Assembly (NCBI GenBank): GCA_963826145.1
Contig: CAWGVW010000002.1
Coordinates: 372,001 to 436,000 of the forward strand
Direction: 5' to 3'
DNA length: 64,000 nt
From: JBGPLJ01 sp963826145
GTDB taxonomy: Bacteria > Pseudomonadota > Gammaproteobacteria > Steroidobacterales > Steroidobacteraceae
The notes beneath the pieces are model-generated. The model searched no databases. It was not told where the DNA came from and saw only the letters and a program-made list of their open reading frames with translations. Numbering within the stretch: the first letter of the stretch is position 1; each line of letters opens with the position of its first letter. Made by a program: the position numbers and the translations under genes. Below are positions 23,720 through 32,252 of the stretch, in pieces.

Positions 23720-24970
23720 ATGAAAGAACGCGCCGCAGCAATCGATGAACTTCTGACGACCGAACCGACGCCGGTGCCCGGCCGGGTGATCGTCGTTGCC
23801 GACGACTGCCGGTTTCTCGATACCGTGCACGCCGACGGCCCTCCCCTCATCCATGAGTGGGCGGTGGCGCGCTCACGCGAACACTTCGTTGAGCTCACGG
23901 AGCCGCCGCCTCTCGCCGTCATACTCGATCTCGACGCGCGCAGCGTCGATGCCGTCGAAATCCTCTACCTGCTCGGCGCGCTGTCGCTCCCGGCCAAGGT
24001 CGTAATACTCGATAACGGCGACGCGGCGGCGCTTGCGAACGCACGCAGCGTCGCGAAAACCGTTGCGGCCGACGTCATTGGCACGCTGACGCGCCCGCTC
24101 GAGATGGGCGCGCTGCTGCGTCTACTCGGGCAGCAAGTGCACGCCGCGGTGACGATCAGCGTGGATGAGCTGCACGTTGCACTGCTTGAACAGCAGTTGA
24201 TCCTCCACTACCAGCCAATCATCGAGCGCGACGGCGAGCGCTGGCTGATGCAGTCGGTGGAAGCACTCGTGCGCTGGCGTCATCCCGTTCACGGCCTGCT
24301 CTATCCCGGCCAGTTTCTGGGTATTGCGCGCGCCGCGCATCTGATGACCGAGCTCACCGATTTCGTCATGACAGAAGGTGCGCAGCAGGCCGGACAATGG
24401 CGTGAACAGGGCATCGGACTCGGACTGACTGTGAATCTCGAACCACGGCTGGTGCGGGACGTCGGGTTCGCCGAGCGTCTCGTCAGGCTATTGCGGCAAT
24501 TCGACGTGCCACCGGAGCGGTTCACGCTCGAGGTCATCGAAAGCGCATCCGCTCGCGACCGGGAACTTCTTGCCGATGCCATGAACGCCGTGCGCAAGCA
24601 CGGCGTGCGGCTTTCGCTCGATGATTTCGGCTCAGGCAACTCCTCGCTAACGGAACTGCACCGGCTGCCATTCACGGACCTCAAGATCGATCGATCGCTG
24701 GTGCACGACACCGTCCGCTCGCCAAAGGCTGCAACCATAGTCACAGGAATCATCGAGCTTGCGCATCGCCTGGCGATCCGTGTCTGCGCCGAAGGCGTCG
24801 AGACGCCAGAGGCCTTCGCTTTCCTTTCCGGGGCGCACTGCGACGCGATCCAGGGCGTGTTCGTCGCGCGGCCCACAACCGCCGCGAATATCGAACGACT
24901 GGTCGCGAGCTGGCAGCCGGAGAGAATTGGCGCCGCCGTCGCCCAGGCTGTCGGCAAGCTGTCGGAGTAG
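23720..24970 (+). CDS. EAL-domain cyclic-di-GMP phosphodiesterase with degenerate N-terminal domain
   Basis: 416 aa from the ATG at 23720. Residues 1 to about 140 resemble a receiver-like alpha/beta domain (VIVVADDCRFLDTV, AVILDLDARSVD), but the usual phosphorylation pocket is incomplete. The C-terminal EAL domain has SVEALVRWRHP, NLEP, LEVIES, LDDFGSGNSSL (usually DDFGTGYSSL), LKIDRS and AEGVET, so metal and catalytic residues appear intact. It should hydrolyse c-di-GMP to pGpG. It stands alone and converges on comM. Confidence 0.88.
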   Translation: MKERAAAIDELLTTEPTPVPGRVIVVADDCRFLDTVHADGPPLIHEWAVARSREHFVELTEPPPLAVILDLDARSVDAVEILYLLGALSLPAKVVILDNGDAAALANARSVAKTVAADVIGTLTRPLEMGALLRLLGQQVHAAVTISVDELHVALLEQQLILHYQPIIERDGERWLMQSVEALVRWRHPVHGLLYPGQFLGIARAAHLMTELTDFVMTEGAQQAGQWREQGIGLGLTVNLEPRLVRDVGFAERLVRLLRQFDVPPERFTLEVIESASARDRELLADAMNAVRKHGVRLSLDDFGSGNSSLTELHRLPFTDLKIDRSLVHDTVRSPKAATIVTGIIELAHRLAIRVCAEGVETPEAFAFLSGAHCDAIQGVFVARPTTAANIERLVASWQPERIGAAVAQAVGKLSE

Positions 24971-25004
24971 GCAGCCGGCGGTATCGGCCTCCCGATCAGG
25001 GGCG

Positions 25005-26510
25005 TTAGCGCATTCGATCCAGGCGGCGCAGCGTCAGGGCTTCACTCAGATGACGTTCAAGAATTGCCGTTTCGCTGCCGAGGTCGGCGACGGTTCGCGC
25101 AACCTTAAGAATCCGGTGGTGAGCGCGCGCCGACAGCCGGAATTTCTCGATCGCGCGCTCGAGGAGAAGACCACCCGCTCGATCCGGACGGCAGTAGCGA
25201 TTGACTTCCGTATTGCCGAGCCGCGAATTGCAGCAGCCCTGGCGCTCGATCTGGATTTCTCGTGCACGCGCGACGCGCGCAGCGACCGTCGCGCTCGTTT
25301 CGCCGGACGGTGCACGCTGGCGCCAGAGCGCCGTGTCGACACGGGGAACCTCGACGTGCAGGTCGAGGCGATCGAGCAACGGTCCAGAAATCCGTGAGCG
25401 ATAGCGCGCGACCTGCTCTGCGGTGCAGCGGCAATCGCCCGCCGGATCGCCGTGATGTCCGCAGGGACATGGATTCATCGCGGCGATGAGTTGAAAGCGG
25501 GCAGGGTACTCCACGTGAGCGGCCGCCCGCGCAATCGTGATGACGCCCGATTCCAGCGGCTCGCGCAGGACTTCCAGGACATGACGGCTGAATTCTGGCA
25601 GCTCGTCGAGAAACAGGACCCCATGATGGGCGAGTGAAATCTCACCCGGTCGCGGATCGGGCCCGCCGCCGACGAGCGCCGGCGCGGACGCCGTGTGATG
25701 CGGCGCGCGAAACGGACGGCGCCGCCAGAGTCCCGGAATGATCGGGCGACCGACGATCGAAAGCACGGCGGCGGCTTCGAGCGCTTCCTCATCGGTCATC
25801 GGCGGCAGAATTCCAGGCAGCCGCTGCGCCAGCATGCTCTTGCCTGTGCCGGGCGGTCCGACGAACAGCAGGCTGTGCGAGCCCGAGGCGGCCACTTCCA
25901 GCGCGCGACGCGCGTGTGCCTGTCCGTACACCTCGCAGAGATCGGCACCGCCATTCGCCGCTGGCCGCACAATGGCGCACTCGATTCGCGGCAGCTGCAC
26001 TTCGTCGCGAAGATGCGCGCGCACGTCGAGGAGGGTCCCCGCTGCGTAGGCGGTCGCGCCGTGCGCAAGTGCAACCTGGTCCGCGCTTGCGGCGGGAACG
26101 ATCAGCGAGTTGCCACAGCTACGCGCCGCAAGGGCCGCTGGCAACAGACCTCGTACCGGCCGAATCTCGCCAGTCAGCGACAGCTCGCCGTAGAACTCCT
26201 GGCCTGCCAGCTTCTCTGCCGGCAACTCATGCATTGCGGCCAGGATTCCGAGCGCGATGGGCAGGTCGTAGCGGCCGCCGCTCTTCGGAAGATCCGCAGG
26301 CGCCAGGTTCACGATGACGCGGCCCGACGGAAAATCGAAGCGCGAATGCTCGATCGCCGACCGCACACGGTCGCGACTCTCACGCACAACGGTTTCGGGC
26401 AGGCCGACGATATTGAAAGATGGCAGGCCGGGTCCCGTGTGAACCTCGACCTGCACGAACGGCGCTTCGATGCCGACCTGCGCCCGACTCAGAGCTACGG
26501 CAAGACCCAT
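25005..26510 (-). CDS. comM: ComM-type Mg-chelatase-like AAA+ helicase
   Basis: 501 aa from the ATG at 26510, preceded by GGGAGGGACG; a TTG at 26531 is possible but lies in a repeat. The N-terminal Lon-like domain (LAVALSRAQVGIEAPFVQVEVHTGPG) is followed by the AAA+ module with Walker A GPPGTGKSML, LDELPEF and the NPCPCG zinc-like loop. ComM is a hexameric branch-migration helicase that extends integration of DNA taken up by natural transformation. Its presence hints at competence, though no pilus or uptake gene is in the window. Confidence 0.93.
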   Translation of the reverse strand: MGLAVALSRAQVGIEAPFVQVEVHTGPGLPSFNIVGLPETVVRESRDRVRSAIEHSRFDFPSGRVIVNLAPADLPKSGGRYDLPIALGILAAMHELPAEKLAGQEFYGELSLTGEIRPVRGLLPAALAARSCGNSLIVPAASADQVALAHGATAYAAGTLLDVRAHLRDEVQLPRIECAIVRPAANGGADLCEVYGQAHARRALEVAASGSHSLLFVGPPGTGKSMLAQRLPGILPPMTDEEALEAAAVLSIVGRPIIPGLWRRRPFRAPHHTASAPALVGGGPDPRPGEISLAHHGVLFLDELPEFSRHVLEVLREPLESGVITIARAAAHVEYPARFQLIAAMNPCPCGHHGDPAGDCRCTAEQVARYRSRISGPLLDRLDLHVEVPRVDTALWRQRAPSGETSATVAARVARAREIQIERQGCCNSRLGNTEVNRYCRPDRAGGLLLERAIEKFRLSARAHHRILKVARTVADLGSETAILERHLSEALTLRRLDRMR

Positions 26511-26529
26511 CGTCCCTCCCTGGACAGGC

Positions 26530-26603
26530 AAAGAGGGGACATTCCGTGATATCCCCTCTGCTTGACTCGCGCTTCAGCTGGAAATCAGGAATGTCCCCTC
26601 TTT
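26530..26603. repeat. Inverted GGGGAC-core repeat element (REPIN-like), 74 bp
   Basis: AAAGAGGGGACATTCC (26530-26545) and GGAATGTCCCCTCTTT (26588-26603) are perfect 16-bp inverted copies around a 42-nt centre. The right arm encodes the last residues and stop of ubiK; the left arm touches the 5' end of comM. The core GGGGAC is shared with elements at 35560-35634 and 63031-63056. Confidence 0.85.
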
Positions 26604-26833
26604 TCCAGCTCTGCAAGACGCGCCTCGAGCTTCTCCAGCATCTCGCGCGTGCGCCGGAGTACGGCCACCTGCACATCGAATTCCTGGCGCGTGACCAGAT
26701 CGAGCTTTACGAGCCCCGATTGCAGGATGGAGCGGAAGTTTTCCTCCAAGTCGGTCTTGATGCCGAGCACGCCGGCTGGCACGGTGCGCGCAAGGCGCTG
26801 CGCGAGATCATCGAGCATCTTCGGATCGATCAT
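26585..26833 (-). CDS. ubiK: Ubiquinone biosynthesis accessory factor UbiK (BMFP family)
   Basis: 82 aa coiled-coil protein of the BMFP/YqiC group: an amphipathic N-terminal region (PKMLDDLAQRLARTVPAG) and a C-terminal coiled coil (REEMLEKLEARLAELE-like heptads). UbiK assists UbiJ in the aerobic ubiquinone complex; ubiJ itself is at 63 kb. The last residues KRGHS and the stop codon are encoded by a dispersed GGGGAC repeat, so the native C-terminus has been replaced or extended. It is divergent from the PII gene. Confidence 0.85.
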   Translation of the reverse strand: MIDPKMLDDLAQRLARTVPAGVLGIKTDLEENFRSILQSGLVKLDLVTRQEFDVQVAVLRRTREMLEKLEARLAELEKRGHS

Positions 26834-27030
26834 GATTCCTCCATGCTAGCGAGTGCTTACAGGGTTCCAAATCAGGCAAAACTGCGCAGTCGGTCCAGAA
26901 ACCGCCAGCGCCGGGCGCAGTTCACATCTAAGCTATTGAAAAGCATCGATTGAGGGGCCCATTCGGCCTACCAATCGGGGCATTTAGCAATTACTGTTAA
27001 ACTGCCGCCCGTAACGCATTGGGGTGACTC

Positions 27031-27369
27031 ATGAAAATGGTGACCGCGATCATCAAGCCGTTCAAGCTCGACGACGTCCGCCAAGCCTTGGCGGAGATCG
27101 GAATTCAGGGCATCACTGTGACCGAGGTCAAGGGCTTCGGACGGCAAAAAGGTCACACTGAACTGTATCGAGGAGCTGAGTACGTCGTTGATTTCCTTCC
27201 AAAGGTAAAGCTCGAGCTCGCGGTTGACGACAACCGTGTCGACCAGGTGGTCGAGGCCATCACCAACGTAGCCCGCACGGGCAAGATCGGCGACGGCAAG
27301 ATTTTCGTTACAGAGCTCCTGCACGCGGTGCGTATTCGCACCGGGGAAGTCGACTCGCAGGCCCTCTAG
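27031..27369 (+). CDS. glnK: Nitrogen regulatory protein P-II (GlnB/GlnK)
   Basis: 112 aa, exact PII length. The T-loop carries the uridylylation site Tyr51 (RGAEYVVDF), and ATP-binding residues lie in GKIGDGKIFV. A trimeric sensor of ATP/ADP and 2-oxoglutarate that controls glutamine synthetase, NtrB or ammonium transport. No amtB or glnA is adjacent, so the glnB/glnK distinction is uncertain. The 196 bp upstream, shared with divergent ubiK, hold no clear sigma-54 site. PII also regulates acetylglutamate kinase in some organisms. Confidence 0.92.
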   Translation: MKMVTAIIKPFKLDDVRQALAEIGIQGITVTEVKGFGRQKGHTELYRGAEYVVDFLPKVKLELAVDDNRVDQVVEAITNVARTGKIGDGKIFVTELLHAVRIRTGEVDSQAL

Positions 27370-27383
27370 GGTTGGAGGTTCAT

Positions 27384-27845
27384 ATGTTGCGGTCCCTGGC
27401 TTTTTGCGTGGCGCTGACCTTGTCGGCTGTTGCATCCGCGTCGGTGTACAAGTGGGTCGACGCGCAGGGCAACGTGCATTACAGCGACCGCCCGCCGGAA
27501 GGCGAGGCCCAGATCGTCGACATCATCTCCAGCCCCTCGAGTCACCCACGAGCCACCGCGCGCAGCAGCGGCGAACAGAAGCAGCGTCAAGCGCAGGCCC
27601 AGGCGGACGGCAAGCAGAAAGCGGACCAGACGACTCAGCAGGCCGTCAACGCCGACGTCGCCAAGTCGCGCGCCAAGCAGTGCGAAGAGGCCAAGGAGCG
27701 CTACCGCGTGGCCATCGATTCGCACAAGCTGTACAAGATGGGCAAGAACGGCGAGCGCGAATACCTGAGTGAGGCGGAACTCAGCCAGGCGCGGCTCGAC
27801 GCGCGTCGCACGCTCGACGAATCCTGCGGCTCGGCAGCACCCTGA
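27384..27845 (+). CDS. DUF4124 domain-containing periplasmic protein
   Basis: 153 aa from an ATG with an excellent ribosome site (TTGGAGGTTCAT). Signal peptide to about residue 20, then the DUF4124 motif VYKWVDAQGNVHYSDRPP. A Gln/Ala-rich helical middle follows, and a C-terminal half with two Cys (KQCEEAKERY, DESCGS). DUF4124 proteins are common periplasmic proteins in gammaproteobacteria without a defined role. It starts 15 bp after the PII gene and may be co-transcribed. Confidence 0.85.
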   Translation: MLRSLAFCVALTLSAVASASVYKWVDAQGNVHYSDRPPEGEAQIVDIISSPSSHPRATARSSGEQKQRQAQAQADGKQKADQTTQQAVNADVAKSRAKQCEEAKERYRVAIDSHKLYKMGKNGEREYLSEAELSQARLDARRTLDESCGSAAP

Positions 27846-27928
27846 GCCGTCCGGCGCGCGCCACGCGCCACTCCTCCTCGAAGCCTCACCGGGTGATGTC
27901 GCGCCCGGCTTCCTGATACATTTCCCGC

Positions 27929-28798
27929 ATGAAAGCTGGAATGATCGGCCTCGGCGCCATGGGCATGAACATGGCGCGCAATCTGCACAAGGCGGGGCTC
28001 CTGGAGGGCGTGTGGAATCGCACGTCGGCCAAGGCCGCGGCGCTCGCCGCGGAACTCGAGTCGCGGGCGACACCGAGCATTCGCGAGCTCGCCTCCATCT
28101 GCAACGCGCTCGTCGTCTGCGTATCCGCCGATGAAGATGTCGCGGCGGTGGTCGATGAGCTGGCGCCAGCGATGCAACGCGGCGGGCTCGTGATCGACTG
28201 TTCGACCGTAAGCGCCGACACGGCACGTGCGGCGGCAGAGCGGCTCGCAAAGCATGGCATCGACTTTCTCGACTGTCCGGTGAGCGGCGGAGTCGAGGGT
28301 GCGCGACTCGGGACGCTCGCGATCATGGCGGGCGGCGATGCCGCGGCATTCGAACGGGCGCGGCCCATCCTGCAAGCGCTCGGCAAGACCATTGCGCGGA
28401 TGGGCCCGAGCGGCGCCGGGCAGGCGACCAAGGCCACCAATCAGATTCTCTGCGCCGGCGCGATCCAGGCCGCCGCCGAGGCGATGGCGTTCGCCGAAGC
28501 GGAAGGGCTCCCGCTCACCCAGGTGATCGAAATCCTCAGCAAGGGAGCAGGCTCGAGCTGGTACTTCGTCAATCGCGCGCCCTTCATGGCGAATGGTTCG
28601 TTTCCAGCCGGGTTTCGCGTCCGGCTGCACGCGAAGGATCTGCGCATCTGCCGCGACATGGCTGCGCGTCACCGCGCGACGCTCCCGATGGTCGACGCAA
28701 CGCTCGATGATTACGAGCAGCTGATGGACGAAGGCCATGCCGACGAGGACATTTCGGTGCTGTTTCGCCTCAAGGAAAAGCCGTTCGGCGGGACTTGA
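27929..28798 (+). CDS. 3-hydroxyisobutyrate/beta-hydroxyacid dehydrogenase family protein
   Basis: 289 aa. Rossmann motif GLGAMGMNMARNL, substrate signature DCPVSGGVEGA, and the catalytic Lys in GQATKATNQI. The family oxidises 3-hydroxyisobutyrate, tartronate semialdehyde or related beta-hydroxyacids with NAD(P). Exact substrate cannot be assigned. Its stop abuts the start of the histidine kinase gene, so the three genes 27929-30642 are probably one transcript. Confidence 0.88.
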   Translation: MKAGMIGLGAMGMNMARNLHKAGLLEGVWNRTSAKAAALAAELESRATPSIRELASICNALVVCVSADEDVAAVVDELAPAMQRGGLVIDCSTVSADTARAAAERLAKHGIDFLDCPVSGGVEGARLGTLAIMAGGDAAAFERARPILQALGKTIARMGPSGAGQATKATNQILCAGAIQAAAEAMAFAEAEGLPLTQVIEILSKGAGSSWYFVNRAPFMANGSFPAGFRVRLHAKDLRICRDMAARHRATLPMVDATLDDYEQLMDEGHADEDISVLFRLKEKPFGGT

Positions 28799-29896
28799 AT
28801 GAACGCGGCCAACCCATCGCCACTAGCGGCGGCGCGGGATGCGGTCGGCTCGACGTTCTACCTGCCGGATTTCTGCTCGACACGGATCGTCTTCCTCATC
28901 GTCCTCATTGCGGAGCTCGTCGCGCTCGTGTTGACGCTCGCGGGCACAAGCGACCTCGATTTCTGGAGCGTGCTCGCGCGCACAAGCTTCTTCCTGCTGT
29001 GGATCGGCCTCGGTTCGGCGGTCGCGCTGTGCCTGCTGCGTTCCAGTCTCGCCCGCCTGCCGGTCACCCGTGCGTCCGCGATGGCCCTGCTCCTCATCCT
29101 TGCGACAACCCTCCTCGTCTGCGAGCTCGCGTTTCGGCTCGGCGAAGCCTTTGCGCCGCCCGGTACGGAGCTCGGGGCCCTGTTCCCGACGGATCACGGG
29201 CCGTTCCTTGCCCGCTGCGGTTTCATCAGCCTGATCATCGGCGCGCTGGTCCTGCGCTACTTCTACGTGACGCACGAATGGCGCCGCAACGTCGAAATGG
29301 AGGCGCGTTCGCGCATTCATGCGCTGCAGGCCCGCATACGTCCGCACTTCCTCTTCAACAGCATGAACACCATTGCGGCACTGACACGCAGCAACCCTCG
29401 GCAAGCGGAAGAGGCAGTCGAGGATCTGGCGGATCTCTTCCGTGCGAACCTGAGCGAGGCGCGCGCGCAGATACCGCTCAAGGAAGAGCTCGAAGTCGCC
29501 CGCATTTACCAGCGCATCGAGGAGCTGCGCCTCGGCGAGCGCCTCAAGGTCGAATGGCACGTCAACGAAGTTCCGATGCGGGCGCTCGTGCCGAGCCTGC
29601 TCATCCAGCCACTCCTCGAGAATGCGATCTATCACGGCATCGAACGCCTGCCCGAGGGCGGTACGGTCATTGTCGCCGGCGAGCGCAACGGCAACAGTCT
29701 TCAGCTTTCGGTCGCCAATCCCGTACCGACCGACTCGCAGGCGGGCGAGCGCAGCCGCGAAGGCAACCGCATCGCGATCGCAAACATCACGCAGCGTCTC
29801 GAACTCGCGTTTCCAGGCAAATCCGGCATCGAGACCAAGCAATCGGAAGGCAAATACGTCGTCACGCTCACCTTTCCGTGCATCGAGGCATCGTGA
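28799..29896 (+). CDS. fimS: FimS/AlgZ-like sensor histidine kinase (LytS type)
   Basis: 365 aa. Four predicted membrane helices within residues 25-160 with little periplasmic domain. The HisKA_7TM-free LytS-type kinase core follows, RIRPHFLFNSMNTI with the phospho-His near residue 183, then N-box QPLLENAIYHG and a shortened ATP lid. It is the AlgZ/FimS partner of AlgR, controlling surface structures and virulence traits in relatives. The stop overlaps the regulator start by 4 bp (GTGA). Confidence 0.88.
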   Translation: MNAANPSPLAAARDAVGSTFYLPDFCSTRIVFLIVLIAELVALVLTLAGTSDLDFWSVLARTSFFLLWIGLGSAVALCLLRSSLARLPVTRASAMALLLILATTLLVCELAFRLGEAFAPPGTELGALFPTDHGPFLARCGFISLIIGALVLRYFYVTHEWRRNVEMEARSRIHALQARIRPHFLFNSMNTIAALTRSNPRQAEEAVEDLADLFRANLSEARAQIPLKEELEVARIYQRIEELRLGERLKVEWHVNEVPMRALVPSLLIQPLLENAIYHGIERLPEGGTVIVAGERNGNSLQLSVANPVPTDSQAGERSREGNRIAIANITQRLELAFPGKSGIETKQSEGKYVVTLTFPCIEAS

Positions 29897-30642
29897 GCGC
29901 AGTGCTGAAAGTTCTGATCGTGGACGATGAGCCACCGGCGCGCGACCGCCTGCGGCGCCTCGTCGAGGAGTTGGGCAATTACGCTTGCGTCGGCGAGGCA
30001 GGCACCGGTCAGGAAGCGCTCAAACTGAGTGATGAGCTGCAACCCGACGTCATCCTGCTCGACATCCGCATGCCAGGCATGGACGGCGTCGAAGCGGCGC
30101 GCCATCTCGCGGAATTCGAGACGCCGCCCGCGGTAATTTTCACCACGGCCTACGACCAGTACGCCCTCGATGCCTTCGAGACACAGGCGGTCGGCTACCT
30201 GCTGAAACCGGTACGTCGCGAAAAGCTCGAGCGAGCGCTCGACGGCGCCAAGCGGGCGACGCGTGCGCAGCTCGCGAGTCTCTCGAAGGTCAGTCCGGGC
30301 GGCGGGCGGCGCTCGCATATCGCCGTACGCACACGCGAAGGCCTGAAACTGCTGCCGATCGAGGAGATTCGGGCCTTCATCGCCGATCAGAAATACACGA
30401 CCATCCGGCACCCTGACGGGGAGTACCTCATCGAGGAATCGCTGCGCTCCCTCGAGGACGAGTTCGATCCGGACTTCGTCCGCATCCACCGCAATGCGCT
30501 GGTGGCCTTGCGGCACATCGAGTCGATCGAGCGGGTCGCGGACGGCAGTTATGCCGTCCGGCTCCGTGGAATCGCCGACTTGTTCACGGTCAGCCGGCGT
30601 CTCGGCGGCGATCTTTTGCGGCGCATTCGATCCCGCGACTGA
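29893..30642 (+). CDS. algR: LytTR-family response regulator AlgR-like
   Basis: 249 aa, GTG start overlapping the kinase stop. Receiver domain with acidic pocket DDEPPARDR and phospho-Asp57 (LLDIRMPGMDG), the switch Thr in FTTAYD and Lys in LLKPVRR. C-terminal LytTR DNA-binding domain (about 140-245) with FIADQKYTTI and FVRIHRNALVAL. With the upstream kinase it forms an AlgZ/AlgR two-component system. Target genes are not evident here. Confidence 0.93.
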   Translation: MSAVLKVLIVDDEPPARDRLRRLVEELGNYACVGEAGTGQEALKLSDELQPDVILLDIRMPGMDGVEAARHLAEFETPPAVIFTTAYDQYALDAFETQAVGYLLKPVRREKLERALDGAKRATRAQLASLSKVSPGGGRRSHIAVRTREGLKLLPIEEIRAFIADQKYTTIRHPDGEYLIEESLRSLEDEFDPDFVRIHRNALVALRHIESIERVADGSYAVRLRGIADLFTVSRRLGGDLLRRIRSRD

Positions 30643-30725
30643 TTACTGTGAGGCCGCTCATGGAAAAGCGGCCGACAAAACGGCCGAATAGCCCCCCGTA
30701 ATCCGGAACGCAAGACGCGTACCCC

Positions 30726-31400
30726 ATGAGCGCCGCCGATCCTCTCGCCGCCCCACTGCCGACCCCTGAATCCAGCGCCAACCGCCGATCCGAGCTTTCG
30801 GCCGTTCGCTTCAGCTTGCTCGCCGTCATCGCCCGTATCTCCAACGAATCTCATTCCCCGGTGGACTCCGTCGCCGCGCTTACCCGCAATCTCGAGCGCG
30901 CGGTCGTGATCCTCTCGAATCCGCATCCGGTGGAATCGGCACGCCGCTGGCTCACGGATTCGGCGCGCGCCTGGGCAACGCTTGATGTGCTGTTCGCCGA
31001 CGCGAAGTGCAAGGACGAACGCGCCGGGCGCTGTTCGTGGCGGGGAGTCACCGGGCAACTGCAGGGCGAGCTCAAGCGAGTGCTCGAGGTCGAATACGCG
31101 CACCTGCTCGCCGGCGGCGGCAGCGTGAAGCAGGCCACGGAACGCCTGCGACGCGATTGCGACGAACTTTCGATCGATGTCGCCGCGGCCGACGCGCTGC
31201 GTCGCGCGCTCGGCGACGCCGACATCGACGAGAAGCGCGACTGGTTCGGCACCTATCTCAAGCAGTGCTTCGCGCTCGCCGAATACATGCACCGCAACGT
31301 GCTCGGCCTGAACCAGATCCTGAGCGATCACGAAGCGATGCGCTGCGCGACGTCGATGGGCGGCATCATTCGCAGCGTTCCCGCGCACCAGGTCGTCTGA
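30726..31400 (+). CDS. Hypothetical protein, helical, unknown function
   Basis: 224 aa, not recognised. Codon use and third-position GC fit a real gene. It is soluble and mostly helical: an N-terminal low-complexity Pro/Ala/Ser segment, then HSPVDSVAALTRNLERAVVIL, a Cys-containing loop (DAKCKDERAGRCSW), and C-terminal helices around FGTYLKQCFALAEYMHRNVLG. No signal peptide or membrane helix. It lies 83 bp after the algR-like gene, with a small GGCCGCT/AGCGGCC hairpin (30652-30673) between, and converges on the deacetylase-like gene. Confidence 0.65.
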   Translation: MSAADPLAAPLPTPESSANRRSELSAVRFSLLAVIARISNESHSPVDSVAALTRNLERAVVILSNPHPVESARRWLTDSARAWATLDVLFADAKCKDERAGRCSWRGVTGQLQGELKRVLEVEYAHLLAGGGSVKQATERLRRDCDELSIDVAAADALRRALGDADIDEKRDWFGTYLKQCFALAEYMHRNVLGLNQILSDHEAMRCATSMGGIIRSVPAHQVV

Positions 31401-31403
31401 CGC

Positions 31404-32252
31404 CTACCCCGCACCAGCGAAGGCGCCGGTGCATTCCTTGAGCGTCTGCACGTGCAGCGCGACAACCTTCGAAAGCGGCTGCTGATAGCCGCCCGCGAGA
31501 TTCCAGGCTAGCGCGACACCCGCGGATTTTGCCGCCTCAAAGACCATTCTGTCGCGTGTCCGCATCTGCTCCGTCGTGAGCACACCGCCCAGGGGATCGT
31601 CGACGTGCACGTCGGCGCCCGCCTGGTAAATCACAAGGTCAAAATCGCGCAGGCGCTGAACCTCGTGACGTAGCTGCTCGAGATAGCGCTCGCCCTGAGC
31701 CGGCGTCGAAAACCAGCGTCCGAACGTCACGTTATCCACCTGCGAGGCGAGCCCGAGCTTGCCGATGATGTCGTCCGTGCCGTCGCCGTAGTGCATGTCG
31801 CAGTCGAGGATCATGAGGCGCCGTACCTTGCCTTCCCGCAGCAGCCGTACGGCAGTTACCATGAGGCCGTTGAACGTGCAGTAGCCGCCTGCGCTCGCGT
31901 AGTTCGCATGGTGAAATCCGCTGACCGGGGCGCAGGCGATGCCCGCCTCGAGCGCTCGACGCGCGGCGCAGAGCATGGCACCGCTCGTGAACGGCAGTGA
32001 TCGCGCGACATCGGGCCGCCGATTCTTGAATCCGTTGTCCGCCCGGCCTGCAAGCACGTCCTCGACGAATCGCCGATCATGCGCGCCCGCGAGCTCATCC
32101 ACCGTGACCGGGACGACGGGATGGACTGCGATCGGGAGCTTCGCGGCCTGCCACGCTATCATCACCGCCTGCGGTTTCGAGGCGCTCGGGCTGAAGGAAT
32201 CCGCATCTGCGACCGCCTCGCGCGAATAGAATGCAGGAATCGCGGCGGTCAT
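31404..32252 (-). CDS. Histone deacetylase-like amidohydrolase
   Basis: 282 aa, class II HDAC/AcuC/acetylpolyamine-amidohydrolase superfamily. The His pair GFHHA, the zinc ligands in DCDMHYGDGT, and Asp in YQAGADVHVDDPLGG are in the expected order. Bacterial members deacetylate polyamines, acetoin-related substrates or acyl-lysine; the substrate is not determined. It is somewhat short for the superfamily. The start overlaps the stop of the upstream ferredoxin-reductase gene by 4 bp (ATGA). Confidence 0.85.
   Translation of the reverse strand: MTAAIPAFYSREAVADADSFSPSASKPQAVMIAWQAAKLPIAVHPVVPVTVDELAGAHDRRFVEDVLAGRADNGFKNRRPDVARSLPFTSGAMLCAARRALEAGIACAPVSGFHHANYASAGGYCTFNGLMVTAVRLLREGKVRRLMILDCDMHYGDGTDDIIGKLGLASQVDNVTFGRWFSTPAQGERYLEQLRHEVQRLRDFDLVIYQAGADVHVDDPLGGVLTTEQMRTRDRMVFEAAKSAGVALAWNLAGGYQQPLSKVVALHVQTLKECTGAFAGAG

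Noticed and set aside
26834..27030. Sigma-54 promoter for the PII gene
   Set aside because: No GG-N10-GC element with a proper TGGCA/TTGC pair was found in the divergent gap to ubiK.
28795..29892. A long frame that would fuse an arginine-rich 366-residue segment to the AlgR-like regulator
   Set aside because: It is the shifted frame of the histidine kinase gene; the regulator starts at the GTG overlapping the kinase stop.
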